A DNA stretch of 64,000 nt from Varanus komodoensis (lineage: Eukaryota; Chordata; Lepidosauria; Squamata; Varanidae): positions 29,673,444-29,737,443 of the forward strand of contig NW_025336481.1 in NCBI RefSeq assembly GCF_004798865.1, read 5' to 3'. Each line of letters starts with the position of its first letter. Position 1 is the first letter of the stretch. Both the position numbers and the translations under genes were made by a program. This document shows, piece after piece, positions 36,101 through 48,195 of the stretch. The notes under the pieces were generated by a model. It saw only the letters and a program-made list of their open reading frames with translations. It did no database searches and was not told where the DNA came from.

Positions 36101-36574
36101 AACCTAGCTGAGCACAAGAAACACGTGACTCTTGCTCATGTCCTGTGGAGGATCCAGATCTCTGCTGTGAAAATACTGCTTCACTTCTGAGAATTCACAT
36201 TCTCAGCACTCAAGGAGCACACCCATTTTCTCATAATCATCCTGTGGAAGGCAGTCACATTTGCATCCCACAAATCCAACTCAATAATAACCAGAAGTGT
36301 CTGGTGGCTCATCTGTTAATGTAGCAACTGTAGGTTTCAGTCGGAATGTTAAAGGAGCTATTAATGGTGCTGAGCCCTTCTTCTGGGGACATAATTAGGC
36401 ACCATGGATAGCTCTTTAAAAGTGGAGAATGAAAGTAATGAAGATACATTACTTGACATGTGTGTCTAGCAGTTCTATCTTTTTCATTTTTAATCTAAAG
36501 TAGGCACAGCCCCCTGATTTGGATTAGCATCCCAGCATGGTCAGTGGCAGGCTTTAAAGATCTGTACTGGGACC
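33163..36574. other. No recognised feature
   Basis: AT-rich sequence, very T/A-rich around 33500-34150. The frames at 35807-36094 (minus) and 35824-36021 (plus) overlap each other and have no known domain. Confidence 0.45.
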
Positions 36575-36583
36575 TCTGCACCT

Positions 36584-39195
36584 TGTTATGGTTAGTCGCG
36601 AAGTTGTGTCCGACCCACTGCGACCCCACGGACAACATTCCTCCAGGCCTTCCTCTCCTCCACCATCTCCTGGGAGTCCACTTAAAGCTCACCCCAACTG
36701 CTTCAGTGACTCCACCCAGCCACCTCACCCTCTGCCGTCCCCTTCTACTCTGGCTGTCAATTGTTCCCAGCATTAGGATTTTCTCCAGGGAGTCCTTCCT
36801 TCTCATTAGGTGGCCAAAGTATTTGAGTTTCATCTTCAGTATTTGGCCTTCCAAAGAGCAGTCAGGGTTGATCTCCTCTAGGACTGACCGGTTTGATCAA
36901 ATTGCTGTCCAAGGAACTCGCAGGAGTCTCCTCCAGCACCACAATTCAAAGGCCTCAATTCTTTGGCGCTCAGCCTTCCTTATGTTCCAGCTTTCACAGC
37001 CATACATATTAACTGGGAAAACCATAGCCTTGACTATACGCACTTTTGTTGGCAGGGTGATGTCTCTGCTTTTTAGTGTGCTGTCTAGATTTGCCATAGC
37101 TTTCCTCCCAAGGAGCAAGCGTCTTTTAATTTCTTGGCTGCAGTTCCCATCTGTGGTGATCTTGGAGCCAAGGAAAATAAAATCTGTCACTACCTCCATT
37201 TCTTCCCCATCTATTTGCCAGGAATTTAGAGGACCGGATGCCATGATCTTTGTTTTCTTAATGTTGAGTTTCAAGCCAACTTTTGCACTCTCCTCCTTCA
37301 CCCGCATCAAGAGGCTCTTTAGTTCCTCTTCACTTTCTGCCATTACAGTGGGATCATCTGCATATCTAAGGTTGTTGATATTTCTCCAGGCAATCTTAAT
37401 TTCAACTGGTGATTCATTAGCCCCACCTTTCTCTTGATGTGCTTTGCATATAAGTTAAATAGGCAGGCCAACAGTATACAGCAGAACTCCTTTCTCAATT
37501 TTGAACCAATCAGTGATTCTATGTCCAGTTCTCACTGTTGCTTCTTGACCCACATATAGGTTTCTCAAGAGACAAATAAGATGGTCTGGTACTCCCTTCT
37601 CTTTAAGAACTTGCCAGAATTTGTTGTTATCCACACAATCAAAGGCTTTAGCATAGTCAATGAAGCAGAAGTAGATGTTTTTCTGGAACTCCCTAGCTTT
37701 CTCCATGATCCAGTGTATGTTGGCAATTCGATCTCTAGTTCCTCTCCCTCTTCGAAATCCTGCCTGTACTTCTGGTAGTTCTTGGTCCACATACTGCTGG
37801 AGCCTAGCTTGTAGGATTTTGAGCATAACTTTGCTAGCATGTGAAATGAGTGCAATGGTGCGGTAGTTTGAACATTCTGTGGCATTGCTCGTCTTTGGGA
37901 TCGGAATGTAAAGTGACCTTTTCCAATCCTGTAGCCACTGTTGAGTTATCCAAATTTGCTGGCATATTGAGTGTAGCACTTTTACTGCATCATCTTTTAG
38001 GATTTTGAATAGCTCAGCTGAATACTGTCGCCTCCACTAGCTTTGTTGTTGCTCAGACTTCCTAAGGCCCATTTGACTTCACATTCCAGGATGTCTGGCT
38101 CGAGGTCAGTGACCACCCCATCATGGTTATCAGGGATATTAAGCTCTTTCTTGTATAATTCTTCTGGGTAATCTTGCCACCTCTTCTTAATCTCTTCTGC
38201 CTCTGTTAGGTCCCTACCATTTTGGTCCTTTATCATGCCCATCTTTGAATGAAATGTTCCCTTCATATTTCCAATTTTCTTGAAGAGATCTCTGGTCCTC
38301 CCTATTCTATTGTTTTTTTTTTTTTCTATTTCTTTGCACTGTTCATTTAAGAAGGCATTCTTATCTCTTTCTGCATTCTGCATTCAGTTGGTGTATCTTT
38401 CTCTTTCTCCCTTGCCTTTCCCTTCCCTTTTTTCCTCCGCTATTTGTAAAGCTTTCTCAGCCAGCCATTTTGCTTTCTTGCATTTCTTTTTCTTTGGGAT
38501 GGTTTTAGTTGCCACCTCTTGTACAATGTTGTGACCTCTGTCCATAGTTCTTCAGGCACTCTGTCTATCAGTTCTAATTCCTTAAATCTATTTGTCACCT
38601 CTACTGTATATTCATCAGGGATATGATTTAGGTCATACCTGAGTGGCCTAGTGCTTTTCCCTACTTTCTTCAATTTAAGCCTAAGTTTTGCAACCAGAAG
38701 CCAATGATCTGAGCCACAGTCGGCTCCTAGTCTAGTTTTTACTGACTGTATAGAGCTTTTCCATCTTTGGCTGCAGAGCACATAGTCAATCTGATTTCTG
38801 TGTTGACCGTCTGGTGATGTCCATCTGTAGAGTCGTCTCTTGGGTTGTTGGAAAAGAGTTTTTGCTATGACCATTATATTCTCTTGACAAAATTCTACCA
38901 GCTTGAGTCCTGCTTCATTTTGTACTCCAAGGCCAAACTCACCTGTTATTACAGTTATCTTTTGGCTTCCTACTTTAGTATTTCAATCCCCTATGATGAT
39001 AAGGAGATCATATTTTGGTATTAATTCTAGAAGGTGTTGCAGGCCTTCATAGAACCAGTCAACTTCAGCCTCTTCAGCACCAGTGGTTGGGGCATAGACT
39101 TGGACTACTGTGATGTGGAATAGTTTGCCTTGGTTTCGAACTGAGATCATTCTGTCATTTTGGAGATTGTATCCCTGTACTTCTGCACCTACTCT
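36584..39195 (-). mobile_element. BovB LINE, about 2.6 kb, 5'-truncated
   Basis: Read on the minus strand: endonuclease part with VYAPTTGAEEAEVDWFYEGL (about 39040-39100), NQIDYVLCSQRW (about 38755-38790) and the SDHW motif (38701-38712, the catalytic Asp-His pair of APE-type nucleases); then a linker with WALGSLSNNKASGGDSIQ (about 38014-38070), RT motifs ARLQQYVDQELPEVQAGFRR (about 37750-37810), FIDYAKAFDCVD (about 37635-37670), YADD (37353-37364), SLEGQI and HLMRRKDSLEKILMLGTID to a 3' end at 36588 (VGHNFATN). Several frame breaks make it dead. TCTGCACCT occurs just outside both ends (36575-36583 and 39182-39190) and may be the target duplication. The 297-codon plus-strand frame across it is antisense. 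Confidence 0.93.
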
Positions 39196-39261
39196 AAAGC
39201 AAAAATGAAAACAAGAAAGCTGGTAGATACATATTTAAAGTAATGCACATACAGCCTTGAC

Positions 39262-39335
39262 CTTCATAGCTGAGTCAAGATTTTAAACTGCTCTAGTTCA
39301 ACACTCTAACCATTGTACCATACTAGCTCCATGTC
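39262..39335 (-). mobile_element. SINE head fragment
   Basis: TTTTAAACTGCTCTAGTTCA, ACACTCTAACCATTGTACCA and TACTAGCTCC are the reversed tRNA-like head of the SINE family at 21673-21907. The body and tail are absent. Confidence 0.45.
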
Positions 39336-42108
39336 CCATTCTATGGTATGAAGCCATTCTTCATCTTGAACAAACATAGCAAATATAGGACTGGCATTAC
39401 AATTAGGACTTTAATCAGACCTTCTGAGCCTGATTAAATGGAACACTTTGAAGCAACATTTTAGTCTGCTGGCAGCAGATTTGGTTTCTGTTGTCCAGAT
39501 TAGAAGAACAAATATTGACTTGTATTTGACATTTCAGTACCACTCAGCATAGTGTGTCTATGTCTGGAAGACTTTCTTGCTCATGTAGCTTTCAGCTGCA
39601 AATACTACAAGACTGAACTAAATTCAGTGTGAAATATTTAGACAGGACACTGTGCAGTAATTTTTCCTGTTCTCATTCAGGACTTAGATATTTGTTGACC
39701 AAGTTTTCTTCTTACTGAAAAAATAATTGCCTAAAGCTCAATTATGGGAAAGCAACAATCATAGTATTCAAGAGGAAATTTATTCAGGCTCATGGTTGAT
39801 TACATTACCTAGTAAGTTTAAAATTTCCAGTTCCTAGGGGTTGTGTGTTAATTTTCCATCTTTTGGTCTACAAATAGATCCTTCACTTCCCAGAAAGCTT
39901 TTGTTAGCCAAACTCTTACGGGCAGTGAGAGCATTAAAATGCTTTGGGCAACATATGTTGAAGTCCCTCTGTTCTTTTGAGAGTCTGCTTGTGATAACCA
40001 CGAGGTGAAATCTATGAAATATATTCTTCTGTTCTGTAATTATGTTAGAGTGCATTAGCAACTGATTGCCCCTTAACTGGCCACACCGAAAAAGGTCAGC
40101 TTAAATTTATGTTAAATACTTGCTGACAGACAATATTCTGTGAATGTTGTTACCATGGACAAACTCTTATCAGTGACAATGAAAATAAGGAGCCAATTAA
40201 CAATTTGATGCTGGAAGGATAATTTTGGACAGAGTACTGTACACCATTTTCTGTGTTTGTAATCTGGTACCCAGGCCAATGACAGGTGTGACATTATACT
40301 TTGATTTGTATTTATTATTGTGTCTTGTTCTGTTGTATATTGGGTTTTCTTGGGCATACTAAATAAATAAAATGGAAATACAATATTGTGGTAAAAGTTG
40401 TTCTTACAGGGCTCCAGTTTCGATAACTGTCTCATTATATTCTATAGATAATTTTATCGCATATCTCTTTTTTGTCAGTATCTAGAACAATTTGCATTAA
40501 AGTAACATTATATTGGACTTCTTCCACACTGAAAAACTGTACTGGCAATATCCGGTGCATATCTATTCTGATGTACGACCTAATGACTTCAGTGAGACTC
40601 AGTCCCAGGGAAACATATATAGGAATGTAGCCCATTAGTTGGTTCACAGGTTAATGAGTATGACATAAAGTTGGGCATACAAAGAAAAGCTTGCAGCAAT
40701 GAGTGTTTCTGTTCAGAATTCCAGTTGAATTAGGGGTTTAGAGAAGGTGAAGCTAGTATAGCAGGAGTGGTGGAGTTCAGTAAGTTTGGCTTGGAACATT
40801 CTGATGTTCAAATGGTGAGGGAAATTAGGAAAAGTATATAATTCAGTAACCAGAGCACCCAAATTGGCTGATGTAACTTAAGACATAAATTGTAAAAATG
40901 AGAACATGTCTCACATTGAGTAATTTCTCTCCCCGCATCACTTGTACACTATAATATGACAGGTATACACTGGGCTGGGTGACTTTCCCTTGGTCTTCGT
41001 TCATCTTATTTTCAGGCTAATACTAAAAGCCCTTCACAAGTGACCGGTTCAGAGGCGGGACTGTCCCTGCACCCTCAAGTTTCCTATCCCTGGTCTAGCT
41101 TGTTTCATTAGAAATTTATTTTCATACATACCTCAGAGAAATTACATACCACTGAATGAAAAGCATTACCTCATTCAAAGAAAAGAGATTTAAAGGTAAT
41201 CTATTAACTCTTTACAAATCATGTGGTAACTTGCTTGACTTTGTGATTTTGCAGACTTCTAATAAAGTAGTTGTCAGTGCTTTGACAAAACAATTTGCAA
41301 GTTAAGGGATTTCATTATCATTCTAATTTGCTGTCTGTGTTTTGACAGAGACAAATTTAGAGTAATGTGATACAACTTAATACAACAATCTTGTTTGCAT
41401 TTTGTGTGTGTATTGTGATTTCTTTTCCCACATTTAAGATAGGGTCAAGTTATAAAACCTAAAACATTTTCTGTTGTTTTTTAAAAAAGTGATACCTATT
41501 TAAAATAGATAAATGAGCTCTATTCAGATTTCAAGTAATACTTTATAAGTTACATTGTTACAGAGTTTAATAGCTTTTGTTACTCATGCACCAAGAGATG
41601 ACGAATTAGAGAATTAATATAAAAGACACAATGAAATCTATTGCAGTCTATTAAATCAGGTCTCATTTGGATGACAAAGAACTGGAAAAATGTGCTTTCT
41701 CTTTCTGGATATGAGCAACTAAACAACTGAAATGAAGCAAAATAATAGGAAGGTTAGAAAAAGTTTTGCCCTATATCAATATATAAGTGCTACCATCTCA
41801 TACACTTAACTTTTGCACCTACCCTTTTCCAATAAAACAATACTCATAGAAGAATCTCTGCACAGACATGTACTAATTTATACTTAAAAATCGTATTACA
41901 TGTTTATCCATTTTTGTTATGAATAATGCATCTTTATATTTCATTGCATATTAAATATAAATATTTACTCATTTAAAAATATGAATTCCCTAGAGAATGT
42001 AGTGGTAAGGCCTAGTTCTGAGTTTTAATGCTGAAGAAGGTGAGATTATCATCTCACAGAATTAAGGAATGTTTTCAGGTTGGTAGTTCGTTTATGGAAT
42101 ACCTTTCC
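39336..42108. other. No recognised feature apart from one short repeat
   Basis: About 40560-40634 is a worn copy of the short dispersed family (GACTTCAGTGAGACTCAGTC and ACATATATAGGAATGTAGCC). The rest is AT-rich without supported genes. Confidence 0.45.
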
Positions 42109-42439
42109 CAGGGCTTTTTTTGTCATAGAACGCACCGGAACAGCGTTCCGGCACCATTTTTTGATGGATTTTTCCATGTGATTGTGAATCACCCTGTTGG
42201 GCATAGCAGATCGGCAGCAAAAAGCAGTAAAATAGTGCCTGTGGGCTGCGTGTGTGTCGGCGCTGCTCGGGAGGGCACTGTTCGGCTTGGAACACTGCTC
42301 AGCTTGGGATTGGTCGTGTGGTCGCGCGCTCAGAGCTTACTGCCGGCAGCGACCATTATGTTTATGTGTGTGTAGAGTGACTGACCCCAAGAGGTGAGTT
42401 CCGGCACTTTTTTTTTTTTTTTTTACAAAAAAAGCACTG
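42109..42439. mobile_element. Non-autonomous hAT transposon, 331 bp, exact 8-bp target duplication
   Basis: The termini are CAGGGCTTTTTTTGT and ACAAAAAAAGCACTG, inverted with one mismatch. ACCTTTCC flanks both ends exactly (42101-42108 and 42440-42447). It is the same family and orientation as 12955-13260, sharing GAACGCACCGGAACAGCGTT, TGTGAATCACC, GCTTACTGCCGGC and GAGTTCCGGCAC blocks, with about 25 bases more in the middle and right part. The GC-rich interior has CpG-containing blocks. It has no transposase. Confidence 0.94.
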
Positions 42440-43111
42440 ACCTTTCCAAGGAAAACCCAGATTTACACATGTGGCTAAAAGTACAGTTAGACCACTAAAA
42501 GTACTTTTATTCAGGTCTCCAAGGTTTTGTGATGCATCTTTTCCTTTTTCCAGTACTTATGTCATTTGTTATTGTTTTTAGGTTTGTTTACTGCCTTTGG
42601 AACTGCAAAGATGAGAGAATCTGGGAGAACATCCTAAGCAAGAGGTCTTAAAATTGGGCCTTACAACCCATTCAGTCTCTCACTCTGGAAGAATCCCCTA
42701 CCAAAGAGATCAGGTGGGCTCTCTGCAGAGTCACCCAGGCTTGCGCTTTGTTGGGTTCCTCTGCAAACTGGGAGCAGGCTGTGACTGCACAGAGAGGAAG
42801 GACCTCTCAAAACACAGCAGTTGTGCCTAGGTGGATCTCCAGAGAGGCTGCCTGTCTAATCTCTAATGACGTGGTGGCAAAAGCAGCGGTGGAAGCAGAT
42901 GGCCTCCTCCTCCAGTGGCAGGACATTCTGCACTAACACAAGGCAAGGAAGAACATGGCATGGCCAACTCAGAGAGGTTTGCAGTCTGGACTGGGAACAC
43001 CTGTGATCTGGATTATTCTGGTGGGCCAAACGCGACCCACCCCTTGCTTGATGTATCAGCACAACTGGTGGACATAAATGTAGCCATATTTTCATTTTTG
43101 TATATGTATCA
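42440..43111. other. No recognised feature
   Basis: The region 42700-43000 is somewhat GC-richer, with open frames on both strands at 42748-43115, but there is no known domain or splice support. Confidence 0.4.
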
Positions 43112-43330
43112 TTAAATATTTGTATATTTAAAGCATTTATGCCCTACTTCAGATTTAGAAAGGATCCCAGAGCAGCTCACACAGGCATGAAAGTGAGTGT
43201 GATTACAAAAAGGGAAAAGGGGGATAGACCGGAAAGGGAAAACAAGTCCACCCAGGCCCTGCTTCCAGTCTCTCCCTCTTCTACAACCTGCTGGAATGGT
43301 TACTGCAGACCGACAGGCAGTGGTTAAGCT
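43112..43330 (-). repeat. LINE-like dispersed repeat with L2-type tail
   Basis: On the minus strand, GTGAGCTGCTCTGGGATCC and GTAGGGCATAAATGC form an L2-type 3' end. The part beyond 43190 is GC-richer and may be the body of the same element. The limit on that side is a guess. Confidence 0.4.
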
Positions 43331-43423
43331 GCCTTTTCTGGAAAGGCTTCTTTCCTTCTCTGCCTCTGCTGCAGCTTGATGGCCAGACACTGACACTCCT
43401 GTACATGGCATGACAGAAGCAAG

Positions 43424-43477
43424 TCTCACTGAGTTCAGTGGGACTTATTCCTAGGTAAGTGAGCATAGGATTGGAAT
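43424..43477. repeat. Short dispersed repeat (GATTGCA/ACTTACT family), best copy
   Basis: TCTCACTGAGTTCAGTGGGA followed by CTTATTCCTAGGTAAGTGAG and CATAGGATTGG. It is little changed and serves as the reference for the other copies in the window. Confidence 0.65.
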
Positions 43478-46400
43478 GTTATCTCCCCCTTCACCTCCCA
43501 CACATATACTTTTCCCTTTTGGGGAAGGAATAGGAAATAGCAAGAACATTTTAGAGACAATATTTCTGCAGTTCTTTCATCCCAGATGAACCAATCAATT
43601 TGCAAATCTATTAAAAATCTCCAGCGCTTTGCTCTAGTAAGCAAGGAGAAAGCTGGAAACTAGTAAAATACATTTGGAAGCATGATATAATGATTCCTAT
43701 TACTGTAATGCTACCTAGTGTTTATTAAAAAGAATACATACTCCATTATTATTTATTTTGAGGGGCAGAGGACTGGGCCACTGCCAGCTTTCCTGCATAT
43801 TGGTGGCCTTTGGGAGCATTCATTGTAATGAAACACACTGTGGAAATTGCTGGTTTGCTTTATGACATCTCGATCTACAAATTTCATTTATATGAAAATG
43901 ATTTCCTGAAGGAATACTGAAAATGTGAGAAATATCCCTTTATAGACTATCTTTTGAAATCCTTCCACATTATACTGAATGGCTAGAATGTAAAGTGATT
44001 ACTTGGAAGAAATTGTAAGGGAAAGCTTTGGTTTACATCGCTAACTTATGAATAGCATGAAAGAAAGAAGGAATCAATTAGTTGGAACTAAAACCCAGAT
44101 TTTGTTGATCATATAGCCACAACAGGGAGGATACTTTGTGTGCCTTTGCAAAAGCATGGAAGGCACTTTCCTGATATCCAAGAACCATCTAACTGATCTG
44201 GCCTTCCAGGATCCTCTGGATACCTATGCTCCATTAATCTGGCCTCATCCTCTTCCCTGCCCATCAGTTGTTTGGTGGTTTCCTAATTTCTGAAGATTTC
44301 CCACTTTTCAACGATTGAAATGTTTTTCCAACATGTACATGCATTTGCACAACTTCATACTTCCAAAAACGCAGAAATATCCCAAATGCACATTTTCACA
44401 CTTTAGTCTATGAAGGTAAGCACTGATTTTTAGTTGAAGGTTTTTAACTTTTTGTATTTTGCTCATCTAAATTTATGTAAAATTATGGGAAGTTAAAAAA
44501 AGGTCTGCAGGTCTTTGAAATCTATGCAACTCAAGAAAAGCCAGACGATTGCAGAATCTGAGATCATATTTAAAAAAAGCCAAGCTCATTTGATTCTGTT
44601 GCAATTTCTTTGAAATGCCTACCTGTAGGATTACCACATGGAAACAGCTATCAACAAAGCAACGGTTGCTTGATTCTAATATGAGCAGACATGATACCCA
44701 GATCAAAAATGGCAATGCTGAGACATGATATCAATGGTAAGGCAACAGAACGTCTTTGATGATTTTTTAAACCATCCCTTTACTTTTAGATCCAGACTTT
44801 AACAATATCTGCTTAACATACAGTGGCCAAATGTGTTAAAAGCCATAATCTTAAACACATTGACTGGTGGGTTTTAAATCTAAATAAACATATACAGGAT
44901 TGTACATTGATAAGCACAGCCAACAGAGGCCTTAAAAGCACATTTCCTAGCAATTAGGATGGTCACTTTTACATCAACAAAATGGAAGAAATGCATTAAC
45001 AAAAATATAACAAAGGGCACACATCTGAATAAGATGTGCCATTTCATATAGCTACAAGCAACTCAGGTTTACTCTAAATTAAAAAGAATTACAATTTGTC
45101 CCACTGCAGTGGGGAAGCCTGTGACCACGCCACCTGTGTGTTTCTCTGTAATTGCTATCTAGGTGCTAACTCTTGGTGGGGAACTTCAGATCTCCTGATT
45201 ACAGTTCTTTTTTTCCCCATCTCTAATTTGAATCAGAAATTCATGTACTATGTGCTTGTGTATCTCCTTCCTTTGTAAAATGACTACCTTATTTTAGGAT
45301 GGCCCTGTTTTTCTTCCAAACTGCTAAGCATGTGACCACCTAAGTTCACTGTCAGAGGAAATTAGGTAGATTGCATTGGAGGGAATTAAAAGAAAAATTC
45401 TTACCTGCTACATTTCAAAGGTGTTTCTCTCCATCAAAATGTTCACGTGCAGCCCCATTTACCATAGTGTTACAATTAACTACATAATTGGATTATGAAC
45501 TTTTTATATAGCAACTTTCTGTGGACCATTTTATGTTTACTGTGTGTGAAAGATTCTCTAATTTAAAAGGTCAAACAGAAAATGTTAATAAAAACAGAAC
45601 CCCGTCAAGTCAAATAAAATAAGAAAATAAACAGATTTTGCTTCGGGCAGCCTAAATCTGATTTAAAGAACATTCTCAGAAGATTCCAGCTGTTGTTTAC
45701 TGAAAGCAAAATAACATCCTTCTCCCGTAACTAGTATTATGCTCCTTTTAAAGGATGCAGAATCCTTCCTTCTACAAGTCTTCTTTGTGTGCAATAAAGT
45801 TTGAACAATTTTGAAATAGAATTATTCTAGTTTTGCAAAATGGGTCAGCTAGCCTTGTGAATGTTGAATGCATTAATTATAGACTAATAAAAGAACACTG
45901 AATAATGTATCTATATATTAATCTGTTACAACAGAATTGTGGATATTTTAATACCAACTGAGTAAGCCTCTGACCATTATTATTGCATAGCCTTAAACCT
46001 TATTTATTGACTACAGAGCAGGGGTGTTGTTGTTTTCTTTTTCTTACAGACTACAGTAATGACAGAATATAACTCAGAATAACCTCTTTTGATTCCTACC
46101 TACCTGTTTCAGATTAATGCAATTACTGTTTATTCCAAATTCATTTGAGGTGAGAGCATGAGCAAAGTTTGGAATTGTCCTTGTTTTTATGGACAGTGGA
46201 AACAAAATCAAAATCCACATGTAATTGTTGTTTTCCATCCGAATAAGCCTGTCAGGGTAAGTGCATGGCAACAGATGAGTGATATTTGTTGCCAGAGATA
46301 TGGTAGTTTGTTGATGGGAGGAGGGTTGTTGTGCAGTGGGTTTGAGATCCTGAAGTTTGTGTTATTCTTATAGACCTTTTGCTGGCCCAGTCTCAAAGAA

Positions 46401-46852
46401 GCTATCCATGGAAAAGTTTTAGACACTGGACTGGATCAGAACTTTACAGAACTTAATGACCCTGTGCAGAGAGAAATAGAACATGGGGAAATTTCTCTCT
46501 TCTTGCAACCCCTTTGAAATTTGTCTCTGGAGGGCTGAGAGACCCTCACAATAGCAATTGGAAGTTGGGACCTGGACAGCAGGGAAGCACTGGGAAGTCA
46601 CCATCTCATTTACTATAGGTCTCGATCCAACCTAATGACATTTAAAAGCCAATATGAAAACCCAACTGCCCTACCTCCAAAGTCTAGCCTTTGGAGTCTG
46701 CCCCAACAGGGGCAGGCAATGTCATGTTTGACCTCCACCAGCCACACAGTACAGCTGCCACCATAGCACTGAATTCAATTGTGGTGAAAAAAAATGGTAA
46801 TTTGCCTCTAAATTTTGCAGTAAGCCACTACGGAGGTAAACAAGTTTAGCTT
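43478..46852. other. No recognised feature
   Basis: AT-rich sequence. Open frames of 60-80 codons on both strands look like chance. I saw no exon with both splice sites. Confidence 0.45.
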
Positions 46853-47130
46853 GTTTTATTTATTTGAATTCTACTCCACCTTTCTGCCAAAATTGGCACT
46901 TAAGGAGGCTTACAGTCTCTAAGTAGATTTGATAAAATACTAAAACAAATACGTTAAACACTTTTATAACTATTAAGCATTTAATAACACAATGGCAACA
47001 AAGGAAAAACAGCCCAGCCCAGCACATTCACTTGGAAGGTCCCCTTGTAAAAAGTGATTGGTGCCAGCCAGCAGAACAGCAGAAAAGGGGAAACGTAACT
47101 TCCTTTGGCAGGGACTTCACAGCCAGAGAG
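46853..47130 (-). repeat. LINE-like dispersed repeat with L2-type tail
   Basis: Reversed, the left end reads GTAAGCCTCCTTAAGTGCCA and GGTGGAGTAGAATTCAAATA, an L2-type 3' tail with an AAATAAATAA end. It is followed inward by an AT-rich part and TTTGGCAGGGACTTCACAGCC, as in related repeats at 51610-52081. Confidence 0.45.
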
Positions 47131-47398
47131 AGAAGACATTATTTCTGTTGCCACCAAACACGTCCTGAAGAGAGTTGTCTCAAAAGTTACAGCTGGCCTG
47201 TTTACCATAGCAGTTTCCAAGTGAATTTTGGTAGCAAACAGCCTTCTTGTCTGCTGTGAATATTGAAAGTGTGCCAGACGCTAAACCAAAGGGTAGTGTA
47301 AGCCATATGCTGCCCACCCCTGCAATAGAGAGATCTAAAAATGCATTGCTAATTCTGGGACAGCCACTGAATCTATTTGCCTTTGCCTATGGATGGTA

Positions 47399-48195
47399 TT
47401 GTTGTTGCTAGTTGTTACATGTTGTCATGTTGTCTCTGACCTATGGTGATCCTATGAAGGAAAGTCCCCCAGAATGTCCTGTCCATGGCAGCTCCATCTA
47501 GCTCTTCCAAGTTCAAGGCTGTGGCTTCCTTTATGGATTCAACTGATCTCATATTTGTTCTTCCCTTTCCTCTTCTGCCTTTGATTTTCCCTAAAACAAT
47601 TGTCTTCTCCAGTGAGTCTTGACTTCTCATGACGTGTCTGAAGTATAACAGCCTCCATTTTGTCATTTTTGCTTCTATGGAAAGCATGGGCTTGATTTAA
47701 TCTCAGACCCCCTTGCTTGTCCTTTGGCCAATCCAGGGTATTAGCAAAAGTCTTCTCCAGCACCATGTTTGAATGCATAAAATTTCTTCCTATCAGCTTT
47801 CTTCGCTTTCCAGCTTTCATACTCATACACTGTGTTTGGGAATACAATCATTTGGACAATCTTGACCTTGCTCTTCAATAAAATGTCTTAACTCCTGATG
47901 ATCTGTTCTAGTTCCTTCATTTCTGCCCTTCTAAATCTTAGTTGTCTTTGAATTTCTTAGCTGCAGTCTCCCTTTGAATTGATGACTTGAGCAGAGGTGT
48001 GTGATATCTTTCACTATTTCAATTTCTTCATTATTAACAGTAAAGTTCTATCATTCTTTTGTGGACATGATTTTTAAAATATTCAGCTGCAGTTCTGCTT
48101 TTTTACTTTCTTCTTCTATTCTTCTTTCATCTTCTTATATCAAGAGTTATTTAAAGTCATTGCTACTTTCTGCCAGTAGTGGTATTATTAATTAT
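47399..48195 (-). mobile_element. RTE-type LINE (non-BovB lineage), longest copy
   Basis: Read on the minus strand: a worn RT thumb region (about 47700-48195), NTLDWPKDKQGG (about 47720-47760), SIEAKMTKWRLLYFRHVMRS, DSLEKTIVLGKIKG, then SIKEATALNLEELDGAAM and DRTFWGTFLHRITI, ending at CAACAAT (47399). It corresponds block by block to the BovB C-terminus but belongs to the separate lineage seen at 16725-17095. It is dead and 5'-truncated, starting near the position of the YADD box. Confidence 0.82.

Noticed and set aside
36544-37437. 297-codon open frame on the plus strand
   Set aside because: It runs antisense through the BovB LINE at 36584-39195, whose minus-strand protein is recognisable. 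BovB antisense frames are often open.
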